From positions 1-64,000 of the forward strand of contig NZ_JACGZW010000013.1 of the NCBI RefSeq assembly GCF_014145675.1: a stretch of DNA of 64,000 nt, given 5' to 3'. A program made the translations under genes and the position numbers. Source of the DNA: Amycolatopsis dendrobii. Its GTDB lineage: Bacteria; Actinomycetota; Actinomycetes; Mycobacteriales; Pseudonocardiaceae. Shown here piece after piece: positions 17,047-25,168 of this stretch (position 1 is its first letter; each line of letters opens with the position of its first letter). The notes below the pieces were generated by a model. The model saw only the letters and a program-made list of their open reading frames with translations, was not told where the DNA came from and ran no database searches.

Positions 17047-18762
17047 TCAGCTGGCTTCAAGGCGAGATCGCTCCGGCAGCCAAGCCCGCATCATCTCGGC
17101 GTACCGCGCCGAAGCAGCGAGAAGTTCCTCGTGCCGGCCCAGCAGCGTCTCCGGTCCGTCCATCAGCAGCACGCGGTGCGCCCTGATCGCGGAGGACAGG
17201 CGGTGTGCGATCACTATCAGGGTGCCTCCCCGGGCGGCGAAGGCGCGTTCCGCGCGGACCTCCGCCGCCGGGTCCAAAGTGGACGTTGCTTCGTCCAGCA
17301 CGACGACTCCGGCCGGCGAGGCATAAGCCCTCGCCAGTGCGAGGAGCTGGGCTTCTCCGGCGGAAATGCCCTCCGCGCCAGGGCCGAGTTCGGCGTCCAG
17401 GCCGCCGAGGCGGGCTAGCAGCGGGGCGGCGCCTACGGCTTCCGCGGCTGCGGCGAGACGGCGGTCGGAGGCTTCGGGGTGGAACAGGGACAGGTTTTCG
17501 CGCAGGGTTCCGGCGAAGAGGTAAGCCTGTTGCGGGACCAGCACCAGATGCCGGGGGCGGTCGGCCAGTTCGCTGACGGGCACGCCGCCCAGCCGGACTT
17601 CGCCGGAGTGCGGTGGCAGCAGGCCGGTGAGCAGACCGGCGAGGGTCGATTTCCCGATGCCGCTCGGGCCGACCACCGCGAGGTGTTCGCCGGGGCGCAG
17701 GTCGAGGTTCAGGCCGTGGACGACCGGTTCCGGGGCGGCGCCCCAGCGGAAGGTCAGGTCGCGCACGGCGAGGCCGAGTCCGGCGGGGCTTTCGGTCGCT
17801 GGGCGGCGTTCGGGCGGGGCGGTGGTTTCGGCGAGCCGGCGCAGGGCGACGAGCAAGCGGAGGACGACCGTGGACGCGGTGGCGGCCAGTCCGCGCAGTG
17901 CGGGTTGCAAGGTGGTGGCCAGGTAGACGAGCGCGCCCAGCGCCGCCCCTGCGGTCAGTTCGCCGCGGGCGACCATCGACGGCGCGAGGGCGAGCGCGAG
18001 CACCAGCGGGACGAATCCGCCGAGCGCCACGATCATCGACCGCAGCGCGGCCGACCTGGCGACCCGCACCGCGGCCGAGGCTTGACGGTCCACCGCGTGG
18101 TCGGCGGCCAGCGCGGCGACCGGTTCGGCTCCGCAGGCGACGACGTCGCGCAGCCCGGCGAAAATCGAGCCCGTGGCGGCTGCGGTGCCTTCGTCGGCCA
18201 ACGTGAGCGCGCGTTGCCGCCGGGCCAGGGAGGGCAGCAGCGCGGCGAATCCGGCCAGCGCGAGCACCACCGGGACCACGACCGGCAACGCCAGCGACCC
18301 CGCGACGGTCACCAGCCCGGCAATCGCCGCCGCGGTGGTGACGATCATGCCGCGCGCCTGGACGAGAAGCCCGCCGGTGGCATCGCGCACGACCTCGACG
18401 TGCTGGGTGATCCGCGCGACGCCGCGAGCGTCCGGCCCGCTCCGCGGCGGCGCGGGATCGTGCAGCACCCCGCGCACGACGGCGGTCACCAGCGCGTCGC
18501 GCAACGGCTCGACGACTTTGCCCAGTTGCCGCCACACCAGCCGCGAGCCGAACGCGCCGGCGAGAGCGGCGAGTCCGAATACCCCGAGCCAGCCGAGGCC
18601 GATGCCGGGCTTGCCTGCCGCGAACCCGCTGTTGACGGCCAGTTCGACGAGCCGTCCGGAGAAGAACGCGGGCAGTCCTTCGAGGACGGAGCAGGCCAGG
18701 AGAACCAGCCCGCCGCGCCATTGCCCGGCCAGGGCGTTCCAGTAGAGGCGGCCGATGCTCAT
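17047..18762 (-). CDS. ABC exporter, permease-ATPase half 2 (RamB-like)
   Basis: The protein has 571 residues; GGAGGGACC precedes the ATG at 18762. The N-terminal membrane domain has about six segments. The nucleotide-binding domain has Walker A GPSGIGKST, Q-loop VPQQAYLF, a degenerate signature ISAGEAQ, and Walker B VVVLDEATSTLD with the catalytic Glu present. It is the last gene of the LanKC-precursor-ABC-ABC operon and should form a heterodimer with the preceding half to export the lanthipeptide. The defective signature complements the other half's altered Walker B, so one canonical and one degenerate ATP site are predicted. The layout mirrors Streptomyces ramAB. Confidence 0.88.
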   Translation of the reverse strand: MSIGRLYWNALAGQWRGGLVLLACSVLEGLPAFFSGRLVELAVNSGFAAGKPGIGLGWLGVFGLAALAGAFGSRLVWRQLGKVVEPLRDALVTAVVRGVLHDPAPPRSGPDARGVARITQHVEVVRDATGGLLVQARGMIVTTAAAIAGLVTVAGSLALPVVVPVVLALAGFAALLPSLARRQRALTLADEGTAAATGSIFAGLRDVVACGAEPVAALAADHAVDRQASAAVRVARSAALRSMIVALGGFVPLVLALALAPSMVARGELTAGAALGALVYLATTLQPALRGLAATASTVVLRLLVALRRLAETTAPPERRPATESPAGLGLAVRDLTFRWGAAPEPVVHGLNLDLRPGEHLAVVGPSGIGKSTLAGLLTGLLPPHSGEVRLGGVPVSELADRPRHLVLVPQQAYLFAGTLRENLSLFHPEASDRRLAAAAEAVGAAPLLARLGGLDAELGPGAEGISAGEAQLLALARAYASPAGVVVLDEATSTLDPAAEVRAERAFAARGGTLIVIAHRLSSAIRAHRVLLMDGPETLLGRHEELLAASARYAEMMRAWLPERSRLEAS

Positions 18763-18865
18763 GGTCCCTCCGCGTGCACGGTGCGGTTGTGTCCGTGGGC
18801 TTGCTGCGCCGCGAGCCCACGCCACGAACTCGCCTCGGCGCGGCGCCCGGCGAACGCGTTCCCGC

Positions 18866-20518
18866 TCACGTTTCCTCCGTGAACACCGCGCGATACCCCG
18901 GCATCTGCCACAACCGCGCATGCGGCCCGACCGCCCGGACCTGCCCCGCCGCCAGCCACACCACCACGTCCGCCCGCGCGGCCATCGCGGCCCGGTGCGT
19001 CACGACCACCCGGGTCCGGCGGCCGAGTTCCGCCGTCACGGCGCGTTCGGTGACCGTGTCCAGGCTGGCGGTGGCGTCGTCGAGCAGGAGCACCCGCGGG
19101 TTCCGCGCGAGCGCCCTCGCGAGGCCCACCCGGGCGGTTTCCCCGCCGGACAACGGAGTTTCGGCAAGAGGAGTGTCGTAACCGTGCGGCAAGCGCACGA
19201 GGATGTCGTGAATGCGCGCGGTCCGGCAAGCCTCGTCGACCGCCGGAACGCTGGCCCAGGAACCGTAAGCGACAGCATCGGCGACAGTGGCGCCGAGCAG
19301 CGCGGGCTCGGCCGAGGCGTATCCGACTACGGCCCGAAGCTCGTCCGGGCGCAGCACGGCGAGGTCGCGGCCGTCGAGCAGCACCTGTCCGGCGTCGGGG
19401 CGGCGAAGACCGGCCAGCAAAGAGACCATAGTGGACTTTCCCGTGCCGGAACTTCCTACTACTGCGGCGAAACAGCCGCCGGGAATGGTGAGGTCGACGT
19501 CGGCGAGCGCCCCGTGGACGGTGGCTCCGCGGAGTTCCAGGGCGCCGTTTCCGGGCAGCAGTCCGAGTGCGCCGCGAGGCGGGGGCTCGGCGTCGAGGAC
19601 CTCGGTGATCCGGAGCGCGGCCGAGCGGATCCGGGAAAGGGTGGTGAGCAGAGGGATTTGCGTGACCAGGCCGAGTCCGAGCGCGACGTACCCAAGGGCG
19701 GCGAGGACGTCCCCGGCGCTCAACCGCCCGTCCAGGACACCGAAACCGGCGGCGGCGAGGGTGAGGATTTCCACCGTGGGGAGCAAGAGACCGGCTCGCC
19801 ACACCATCCGCGCCTGCGTGCGCCACATGCCTTGGCCGGCGAGGTTCAGCCGAGGCAGCGGACGCAGCACCCGGGCGGCTTCGGCGTCGGCGGTGCCGGA
19901 CGCGGCGATCGTCCGCAGACCGGCGACGGCGTCGAGCAGCCGGGCGGACAGTTCGCCGGAAACCCGTTGGTAGGCAAGCACATCCTTGGCCGTTCCGCGC
20001 AGGTGCGACCGCGCGAGCAGCAAGGCGAAGGGGAGGCTGCCGAGGAAGACGAGTGCGAGCCGCCAGTCCAGAAGCGCGAGCAGGACTACCGCGCCGGAGG
20101 ACAGGAGACCGGTCGCGACCAGCTGCACCACGATCGCGGCGACGCCGCCAGCCGCTGCGCAATCGCCGGACACTCGGCTGACCGCGTCGCCTGGGGCGAA
20201 CGGCGAGCTGGTGCCCAAGGCGAGCAAACGGTCGGTGACGCGGCGGCGCAGCCAGGCGCTCGCGTTGCTGGTCAGGCGGGCGGGAAGGACCACCATGACG
20301 GCGTCCGCGGCGATCTCCGCGGCGCCGATGGCGAGCAGCCAGATCACCGCGCCGGTGCTGCTTCGGCCGCTGAGCACCGCGTCGGTGGCGGTGGCGAGGG
20401 CGCCGGGCAGCAACAGTCCGGCACTGGCAGAGAGCAGCGACGCGACGATCACCGCGGCGAGCCTGGGACGGTCCAGGAGCGCGGTCGAGGTCAGGAGGCG
20501 ATCGGCGGGTCCGGCCAT
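18866..20518 (-). CDS. ABC exporter, permease-ATPase half 1 (RamA-like)
   Basis: The protein has 550 residues. AAGGGAG lies 6 nt before the ATG at 20518. The membrane domain is N-terminal (about residues 15-280). The ATPase domain has Walker A GSSGTGKST, an intact signature LSGGETARVGLARAL, Walker B VLLLDDATASLD with Asp in place of the catalytic Glu, and H-loop VVVTHR; the Q-loop Gln is missing (VGYASAEPALLG). On its own it should hydrolyse ATP poorly. Paired with the downstream half it supplies the good signature. It lies 367 bp after the precursor gene; the hairpin at 20836-20874 probably lowers its expression relative to the precursor. Confidence 0.88.
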   Translation of the reverse strand: MAGPADRLLTSTALLDRPRLAAVIVASLLSASAGLLLPGALATATDAVLSGRSSTGAVIWLLAIGAAEIAADAVMVVLPARLTSNASAWLRRRVTDRLLALGTSSPFAPGDAVSRVSGDCAAAGGVAAIVVQLVATGLLSSGAVVLLALLDWRLALVFLGSLPFALLLARSHLRGTAKDVLAYQRVSGELSARLLDAVAGLRTIAASGTADAEAARVLRPLPRLNLAGQGMWRTQARMVWRAGLLLPTVEILTLAAAGFGVLDGRLSAGDVLAALGYVALGLGLVTQIPLLTTLSRIRSAALRITEVLDAEPPPRGALGLLPGNGALELRGATVHGALADVDLTIPGGCFAAVVGSSGTGKSTMVSLLAGLRRPDAGQVLLDGRDLAVLRPDELRAVVGYASAEPALLGATVADAVAYGSWASVPAVDEACRTARIHDILVRLPHGYDTPLAETPLSGGETARVGLARALARNPRVLLLDDATASLDTVTERAVTAELGRRTRVVVTHRAAMAARADVVVWLAAGQVRAVGPHARLWQMPGYRAVFTEET

Positions 20519-20835
20519 GGCACTCCCTTCGCATGGCGGTCGGCAGGCGCGGTGTTGGCTGAGATCGGCGAAGCGGCTGCGGTGAGCCGGGGGCGGCCGA
20601 AGAACAACGGGCGATGCCGTTTTCCTCGGGCGTCTGCGGCGAGCGTGGCGTCGGAGGAGGTCAATGACTTGACGAGGACCGCGGCGGCGGAGCGGCGCGG
20701 GTCCGGCGCGCTCGGCGAATGCGCCGAGTGCCCGCTCTGCGGCCCATCCTCGCGGTCGGACATCGCCGGACTCTGGCCGGATCGGCGACCTCGACCTCGC
20801 CGCGACCACCGCCGCCAAGCGGGGCAGAATGAACG
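20519..20835. other. Intergenic region between precursor hairpin and exporter genes
   Basis: About 320 bp with no convincing gene. A leftward open frame of about 90 codons from 20764 shows no Cys, no leader motif and Arg/Ala/Pro-rich composition, so it is not a second precursor. It may hold a secondary promoter for the exporter genes. Confidence 0.4.
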
Positions 20836-20874
20836 GGGCGGGAACGGCGCACTTGTCCTGCGCCGTTCCCGCCC
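20836..20874 (-). terminator. Strong hairpin after lanA (attenuator)
   Basis: GGGCGGGAACGGCGCA at 20836-20851 pairs perfectly with TGCGCCGTTCCCGCCC at 20859-20874 around a 7-nt loop, 11 bp past the precursor stop. The 3' side on the transcribed strand is CGTTCATTCTG, not a full U-run. Partial termination or mRNA protection would raise precursor mRNA over exporter mRNA, as is common in RiPP operons. Confidence 0.75.
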
Positions 20875-20885
20875 TGCCCGCGCGG

Positions 20886-21020
20886 TCAGTAGCAGAGAAG
20901 CAGGCTGAGCGTGCTGTCGCCGCACCATGCGCTGTAGTGGCTGTGGCCGTGGTGGTCCAGTCCCTGGCCTTCGAGGGCTTCCGGGGCCTCCAGCGCCTGC
21001 AGTTCCAGGACGTTTTCCAT
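20886..21020 (-). CDS. lanA: Class III lanthipeptide precursor (SapB/AmfS-like)
   Basis: The precursor has 44 residues. The leader MENVLELQALEAPEALEGQG carries the class III recognition motif (LELQ, as in RamS/AmfS). The core contains two ring motifs: S27-x2-S30-x2-C33 (SHYSAWC) and S36-x2-S39-x3-C43 (STLSLLLC), separated by Gly-Asp exactly as in SapB. LanKC would dehydrate the serines and cyclise them onto Cys as lanthionine or labionin. The first ring is one residue shorter than the usual SxxSxxxC. A His-rich run (DHHGHSH) precedes it. The ribosome site is GAGAAGGGAA. The stop lies just before a strong hairpin. The product may be a morphogenetic surfactant. Confidence 0.92.
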   Translation of the reverse strand: MENVLELQALEAPEALEGQGLDHHGHSHYSAWCGDSTLSLLLCY

Positions 21021-21052
21021 GGGTGTTCCCTTCTCTCGGGGTCCGCCGGCGC

Positions 21053-23587
21053 TCATCGGCCGGAGGTGTGCGGGGACGGTGCGGAGCCCAGGAAGGGCAG
21101 CGGTTCCGCGCCGTCCAGTAGTGCGGCGAGCGTGCGGAGGACCCCCGCGCTGCCGGTGCTGACGTCGGTCGACAGGCGAAGCAGCTGGTTGCCGGGGAAG
21201 GCCAGCCCGCCGTGATAGGGGACGCCGTGCCAGGACAAGCGCGCCAGATGCAGGTCGATGGCTTCCCGGTCGAGCTCGTCGGCGAAGGACAGCGCGGCGG
21301 CGAGCCCGCACCGGCCGTAGAGCAGGCCGGGGTGGATCACGAACTCCCCGCGGCAGGCGGCGCGCAGCCCGGGCAGGCTCTCGGCGGCCGCGGAGTCCGG
21401 CAGGCGCCGGGCGATCTGTTCGGCGACCAGCAGGATTCCGGCGCTGCCGATCGCGGCGTAGGGGAGCAGGCGCAGGGCGCCGTCGCGGACCTGCAGCGAT
21501 CCGTCCGACGCGGGAGCGCATTCCTCCAGGTCGCGGGCCAGCACCCGGTCGGCAAGGGTGAGCCAGGACGGCTCGCCGGTGTGCTCGTACAGCCGCAGGA
21601 ACAGCAGCGCGGGCCCGGACCAGCCGCTGAGCAGGCCGGCCCTGGCGAAGCGGCCGGGCGGGTCTGCGGTCTCGAACGCGCTCGCGAGCTTGAGCGCGAC
21701 GTCCAGTGCTTGGCGGCCGAATTCGTTGTCGCCGCGGGTCGTCGCGAAGTGCAGGCGGGTGAGGCCGATTCCGGCGAGCCCGCTTTCCAGGCCGTGGTCG
21801 GTGGTTTGATCGACCAGCGACCGCGACGCGGCGAGCAGTTCGTCGGCTTCTGCCGCGTAGCCGAATTCCTCGAGGACGTACGCGATGCCGTGGCTGCCGT
21901 CGAAGAACCCGGGCCGCGAGGGCGGTTGCCGCCGGACGGCCGCCAGCAGCCACTCTTCGTATTCCGGATAACGGCCGGCTCCGGCGACGTGCAGCGAGTG
22001 CAGCACGCCCGCGGCTCCGACGCCGAACCCCGTGCCGCCGGAGCGGAACTGTTCGATGTCGCCGGGGAACAGCCGGTCACTACGCTCCGGAGTGGCAGCG
22101 GCGAGGATGGCTTCCGCGATCTGCTTGCGGACCAGCGACCAGTCCGGCCGCGGCTCGTCCAGCGCGGTGTGCGTCGAGGGCGATGCGGTGCGCGGGGCGA
22201 GCACGGAGACCACACCGTCGGCGTACCCGTCCGGCAGGTCGAACCGCTGCTGCGCGAAGTCCGCGAGCCCGCGCAGTTTGCCGGGCGCGAGTTCCAGCAG
22301 CATCACCAGCGGAAGGAACAGCCACAGCCGCAGCGCGGCGAGGGCATGTTCGTCGATCTCGAAACCGTGCCGGTCGGCGGGTGCGCGGAAACCGGGGGCG
22401 CCCAGCCCCGGACGGTCGCCGGAATCGGCCTCGACAGCCAGTTCGAAGTCGATCAGCGACACCCGGTCGTGCTCGTCCACCAGGATGTTCTTCCCGTGCA
22501 GGTCGCCGAACACGATCCCGTGCCGGTGGATGTCCGCGACGATGCGTTCGACCTGGGCGAGCACGGCCAGCGCGCGTTCGCGGTAGGCCGCGAGACCGCC
22601 CTCGGCCCGCGTGCCGCTGGTGAGCGGGTAGTGCCGGGCGAGCCAGCTGCTCAGCGCGATGCCGGGCAGGTGCTCCATCGCCAGATAATGGTGCTCCCAC
22701 ACGGTGAACTGCTCGTGCACGCGCGGGATGCCCGGAACGTCCGCCAGTCGTTCGAGCACCTCGCGTTCGTGGTTCAGCCGGGCGACCGCGTCGGCGCCTT
22801 CCCGGTCCAGCCCGGCGTGCGGCCGGGCCTCCTTCAGCACGACGGTCTTCCGGCCGGCCCCTCGCTCGGCCAGATAAACGCCGCCGCCGTTGGAAAAGTG
22901 CAGGGAACCGGTCACCCGGTACGGGAATGCGGCCCCGTTCTTGCGCGCGGCCAGGCTGCCGGACAGACAGGACGGAATCGGCACCCATTCCGGGACGGAA
23001 AAGGACGGTTCCCGGCGGTCGGGCACGAGCGTGCCATCCGGATGGCGGATTGCCAGCACCCGGGTTCCGGCGTGTTCGGTCCACTGTTCGGCGAATCCGC
23101 CGTACCGGACGTAAAGCGGGCCTTCGCGGTAGCGGAGATCGCTCAGAATATACGCGCCGTGCTCGCCTTCCAGCTCGGCGGAAAGGTCGGACAGTATCGC
23201 GGCGAGCGCCTCTTCGGAGTGCGGGTAAATCGTGACGAGCTTGCCGCTACCTTCGCGCGGAGCGTATTTCGAATTGCGGCTCAGCAGGGTCGCCCGGGAG
23301 CGCAGATGCTTGTACGCGATCCGATGCTCCACACAGTACCGATGCACGCGGGACAGTACGCCGGCCGCGTTGTCCAGACCTGCGGAGACGTGGATTTTCC
23401 AGCCCTGGGCGGGAAGTTTCCGGCCCGCCGGGCGCAGCGACCGCCAGATCCCGCGCGTCTCGTCCGTCCACTCGGGTCCCGGCAGCGGCAGCCCCGCGGC
23501 CAGGTCGCCTGCCGCGCCCGGCGATTCGCGCGGTTCGTCGAAGAACAGCGGATCGGCGAAGCAAAAAGCCTCGTACCGGACGTCCAT
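21053..23587 (-). CDS. lanKC: Class III lanthipeptide synthetase LanKC (RamC-like)
   Basis: The enzyme has 844 residues from ATG 23587 (GGAAGGG ten nt upstream). It is trifunctional. The N-terminal lyase-like part (about 1-220) shows GWKIHVSAG (Lys64, His66), similar to the OspF-type phosphothreonine lyase motif. The Ser/Thr kinase domain (about 225-500) has loop SNGGGVYL, Lys252 in VVLKEA, catalytic Asp362 in GDLHGKN and metal Asp380 in IDFE. The cyclase-like part (about 520-844) lacks the Cys-Cys-His zinc ligands of LanC, as class III enzymes do. It phosphorylates, eliminates and cyclises Ser residues of the precursor encoded 32 bp downstream. A RamR-type activator gene is not adjacent. Confidence 0.93.
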   Translation of the reverse strand: MDVRYEAFCFADPLFFDEPRESPGAAGDLAAGLPLPGPEWTDETRGIWRSLRPAGRKLPAQGWKIHVSAGLDNAAGVLSRVHRYCVEHRIAYKHLRSRATLLSRNSKYAPREGSGKLVTIYPHSEEALAAILSDLSAELEGEHGAYILSDLRYREGPLYVRYGGFAEQWTEHAGTRVLAIRHPDGTLVPDRREPSFSVPEWVPIPSCLSGSLAARKNGAAFPYRVTGSLHFSNGGGVYLAERGAGRKTVVLKEARPHAGLDREGADAVARLNHEREVLERLADVPGIPRVHEQFTVWEHHYLAMEHLPGIALSSWLARHYPLTSGTRAEGGLAAYRERALAVLAQVERIVADIHRHGIVFGDLHGKNILVDEHDRVSLIDFELAVEADSGDRPGLGAPGFRAPADRHGFEIDEHALAALRLWLFLPLVMLLELAPGKLRGLADFAQQRFDLPDGYADGVVSVLAPRTASPSTHTALDEPRPDWSLVRKQIAEAILAAATPERSDRLFPGDIEQFRSGGTGFGVGAAGVLHSLHVAGAGRYPEYEEWLLAAVRRQPPSRPGFFDGSHGIAYVLEEFGYAAEADELLAASRSLVDQTTDHGLESGLAGIGLTRLHFATTRGDNEFGRQALDVALKLASAFETADPPGRFARAGLLSGWSGPALLFLRLYEHTGEPSWLTLADRVLARDLEECAPASDGSLQVRDGALRLLPYAAIGSAGILLVAEQIARRLPDSAAAESLPGLRAACRGEFVIHPGLLYGRCGLAAALSFADELDREAIDLHLARLSWHGVPYHGGLAFPGNQLLRLSTDVSTGSAGVLRTLAALLDGAEPLPFLGSAPSPHTSGR

Positions 23588-24008
23588 GAAAACGAACCCT
23601 TCCCTTTCCCCGAGGAAAACCGGGCGACTTCGATGTCGGACGGTGACACCATTCCCGCACGAGGGGGGTGCCCCGGCCAATCCGCCAACCCGGGGGTTCG
23701 ACGCTCCTCGTCAGGGTGACGGACGCGGGTTTGGGTCGCTAAACCGGGGACTGCGCGTGAGTCATCCCTACCCGATCGGGGTGTAACGAAGTCGGTTTCC
23801 GGTCGGCCGCCCAGGTCGGCGCGGAAAGAGCCGGTGAAATTGGCAGCGGGCCATCAACCCGTTCCGGTGAGCCGGCTTCCGCCCGTCGTCCGGCGCGAAC
23901 CCGGTGCGGACTGGTCCGTTCGGGGCGGCGCGGCGCATTCGCGTCGCGAATGTGGTGCATTCGTTACCGGACAATGCCCGGCCGCCCGATTCCCGCCTCC
24001 GGCACCGT

Positions 24009-24061
24009 GCCGTGAAGGACTCCTTGAGGGAATCAGATTCCCTCAAGGAGTCCTTCACGGC
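24009..24061. repeat. Perfect 53-bp palindrome (dispersed intergenic element)
   Basis: Arms of 26 bp (24009-24034 and 24036-24061) are exact reverse complements around a single A. The sequence starts GCCGTGAAGGACTCC and the centre is GGGAATCAGATTCCC. The stem is far longer than a protein operator needs. It sits between the LysR 3' end and the lanKC promoter and would fold as a very stable hairpin in RNA or a cruciform in DNA. Related elements occur at 24126-24165 and 39774-39820. Confidence 0.85.
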
Positions 24062-24125
24062 TTTTCCAGCCCAACTCCCAGGCCGCGGGCACCACTTCGG
24101 CGACCCCGGGCCCCCGGTTGGCTGT

Positions 24126-24165
24126 CCGTGAGGGGGGACCCGCACGGACTCTGAGTCCCTCACGG
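24126..24165. repeat. Second palindrome of the same type
   Basis: CCGTGAGGG at 24126-24134 is matched by CCCTCACGG at 24157-24165. The inner part GGACTCTGAGTCCCTC resembles the centre of the 24009 element. It lies 27 bp before the LysR stop codon on the opposite strand and may terminate LysR transcription. Confidence 0.6.
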
Positions 24166-24192
24166 CAGTCCCCGAGGCCGGGAGGGCGATGC

Positions 24193-25086
24193 TCACCCGG
24201 CCAGTGCCTTCCCCGAGCACACCAGGCTTTCCAGCAGCTCCACCGCGCGCCGGGCGGCCGGGTGCTCCGCGATCGGCTTCTTCACCGCCAGGCTGAGGTG
24301 CCGGACCGGCGCGGGAGAGGCCAACGCCACCGTGGCGAGACCGTCCGGCAGTTCGCCGATGCCCAGTTCCGGCACCACCGTCAACCCGATTCCCGTTGCC
24401 ACGAAAGACATCGCGGTCCGGTAGTCGTGCGTCTCGACGACGAAACTCGGCGAGAAACCGGCCTGTGTGCAGGCGTTGAGCAGCACCTGACGGCACGGGC
24501 CTTCGCGCAGGTCGTTGTCGACCCAATGCCGTTCGGCGAGCGCGGCCAGCGGCACTTCCGGCAGCCCGGCGAGCGGGTCGTCGAGGCGGACGACCGCCAG
24601 GTAGGGGTCCTCGGCCAGCCGGTGCACGACGACCGACCCGGGGTGCTCGGCCCCGGTTTCCTCCACGAAGATGTCGATGTCCGGGTCGCCCTGCGTGAAT
24701 TCGGTCAGCATCAGGTCCAGGCGCAGGCCGGGGAATTCGGTGCGCAGCGCGGCGACCGTCGGGGCCAGCCAGGTCGAGCCTGCCGAGCCGAAGTAGCCGA
24801 TCGACAGGCGGCCGACGCGTCCGGCGCGCAGCTCGCTCGCCACCTGCTCCACCCGGCTGAACGCCTCGAAGAGCGCCTCGGCCTCGGCGGCGAGCGTGCG
24901 CCCGGCCTCGGTGGGCTCGATGCCACGGCCGGACCGTTCGAACAGCTGCAGCCCGGTCTCCCGTTGCAGCGTGGTGATTTGCTGGCTCACCGCGGACGGC
25001 GTGTAGCCGAGCGCTGCGGCGCTCGCGCGGATCGACCCTGACGCGACGACTGCGCGCAGCACGCGGAGCCGGGGAATGTCCAGCAT
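24193..25086 (-). CDS. LysR-family transcriptional regulator
   Basis: The protein has 297 residues from ATG 25086. The N-terminal winged HTH is MLDIPRLRVLRAVVASGSIR, then ASAAALGYTPSAVSQQITTL, with typical GLQLFERSGRGIEPTEAG. The periplasmic-binding-like effector domain follows (GRLSIGYFGSAGSTWL; GIGLTVVPELGI). It is divergent from the EamA transporter gene with TGTACAG-type boxes between, the usual LysR arrangement in which the regulator controls its divergent neighbour and represses itself. The inducer is probably the exported or imported metabolite. Confidence 0.92.
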   Translation of the reverse strand: MLDIPRLRVLRAVVASGSIRASAAALGYTPSAVSQQITTLQRETGLQLFERSGRGIEPTEAGRTLAAEAEALFEAFSRVEQVASELRAGRVGRLSIGYFGSAGSTWLAPTVAALRTEFPGLRLDLMLTEFTQGDPDIDIFVEETGAEHPGSVVVHRLAEDPYLAVVRLDDPLAGLPEVPLAALAERHWVDNDLREGPCRQVLLNACTQAGFSPSFVVETHDYRTAMSFVATGIGLTVVPELGIGELPDGLATVALASPAPVRHLSLAVKKPIAEHPAARRAVELLESLVCSGKALAG

Positions 25087-25094
25087 ACGGCGAA

Positions 25095-25144
25095 TGTACA
25101 GCACTCCTTAACGGAGGTACAGAACTCATCGCTTGTGCTGTACA
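25095..25144. promoter_or_regulatory. LysR operator region
   Basis: TGTACAGCAC at 25095-25104 and its exact reverse complement GTGCTGTACA at 25135-25144 flank 30 bp containing a third TACAG box (GGTACAGAAC, 25117-25126). This pattern of one recognition box plus activation boxes in the divergent LysR/EamA promoter fits LysR binding. Confidence 0.7.
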
Positions 25145-25168
25145 GCTGACCGAGGCGACGATGGCCAG

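Larger units (their letters stand above)
23588..24192. other. Long intergenic region upstream of the lanthipeptide operon
   Basis: About 600 bp without a gene. It contains the lanKC promoter region and two members of a palindrome family (24009-24061 and 24126-24165). No response-regulator gene (RamR) is present, although Streptomyces loci have one beside the operon. Confidence 0.5.

Noticed and set aside
20674..20764. Second lanthipeptide precursor between lanA and the exporter
   Set aside because: The frame has no Cys, no LxLQ leader motif and no Ser/Cys ring pattern.
24009..24061. Insertion-sequence terminal repeat
   Set aside because: The two arms abut with a single central base, no transposase is nearby and no target duplication is visible.
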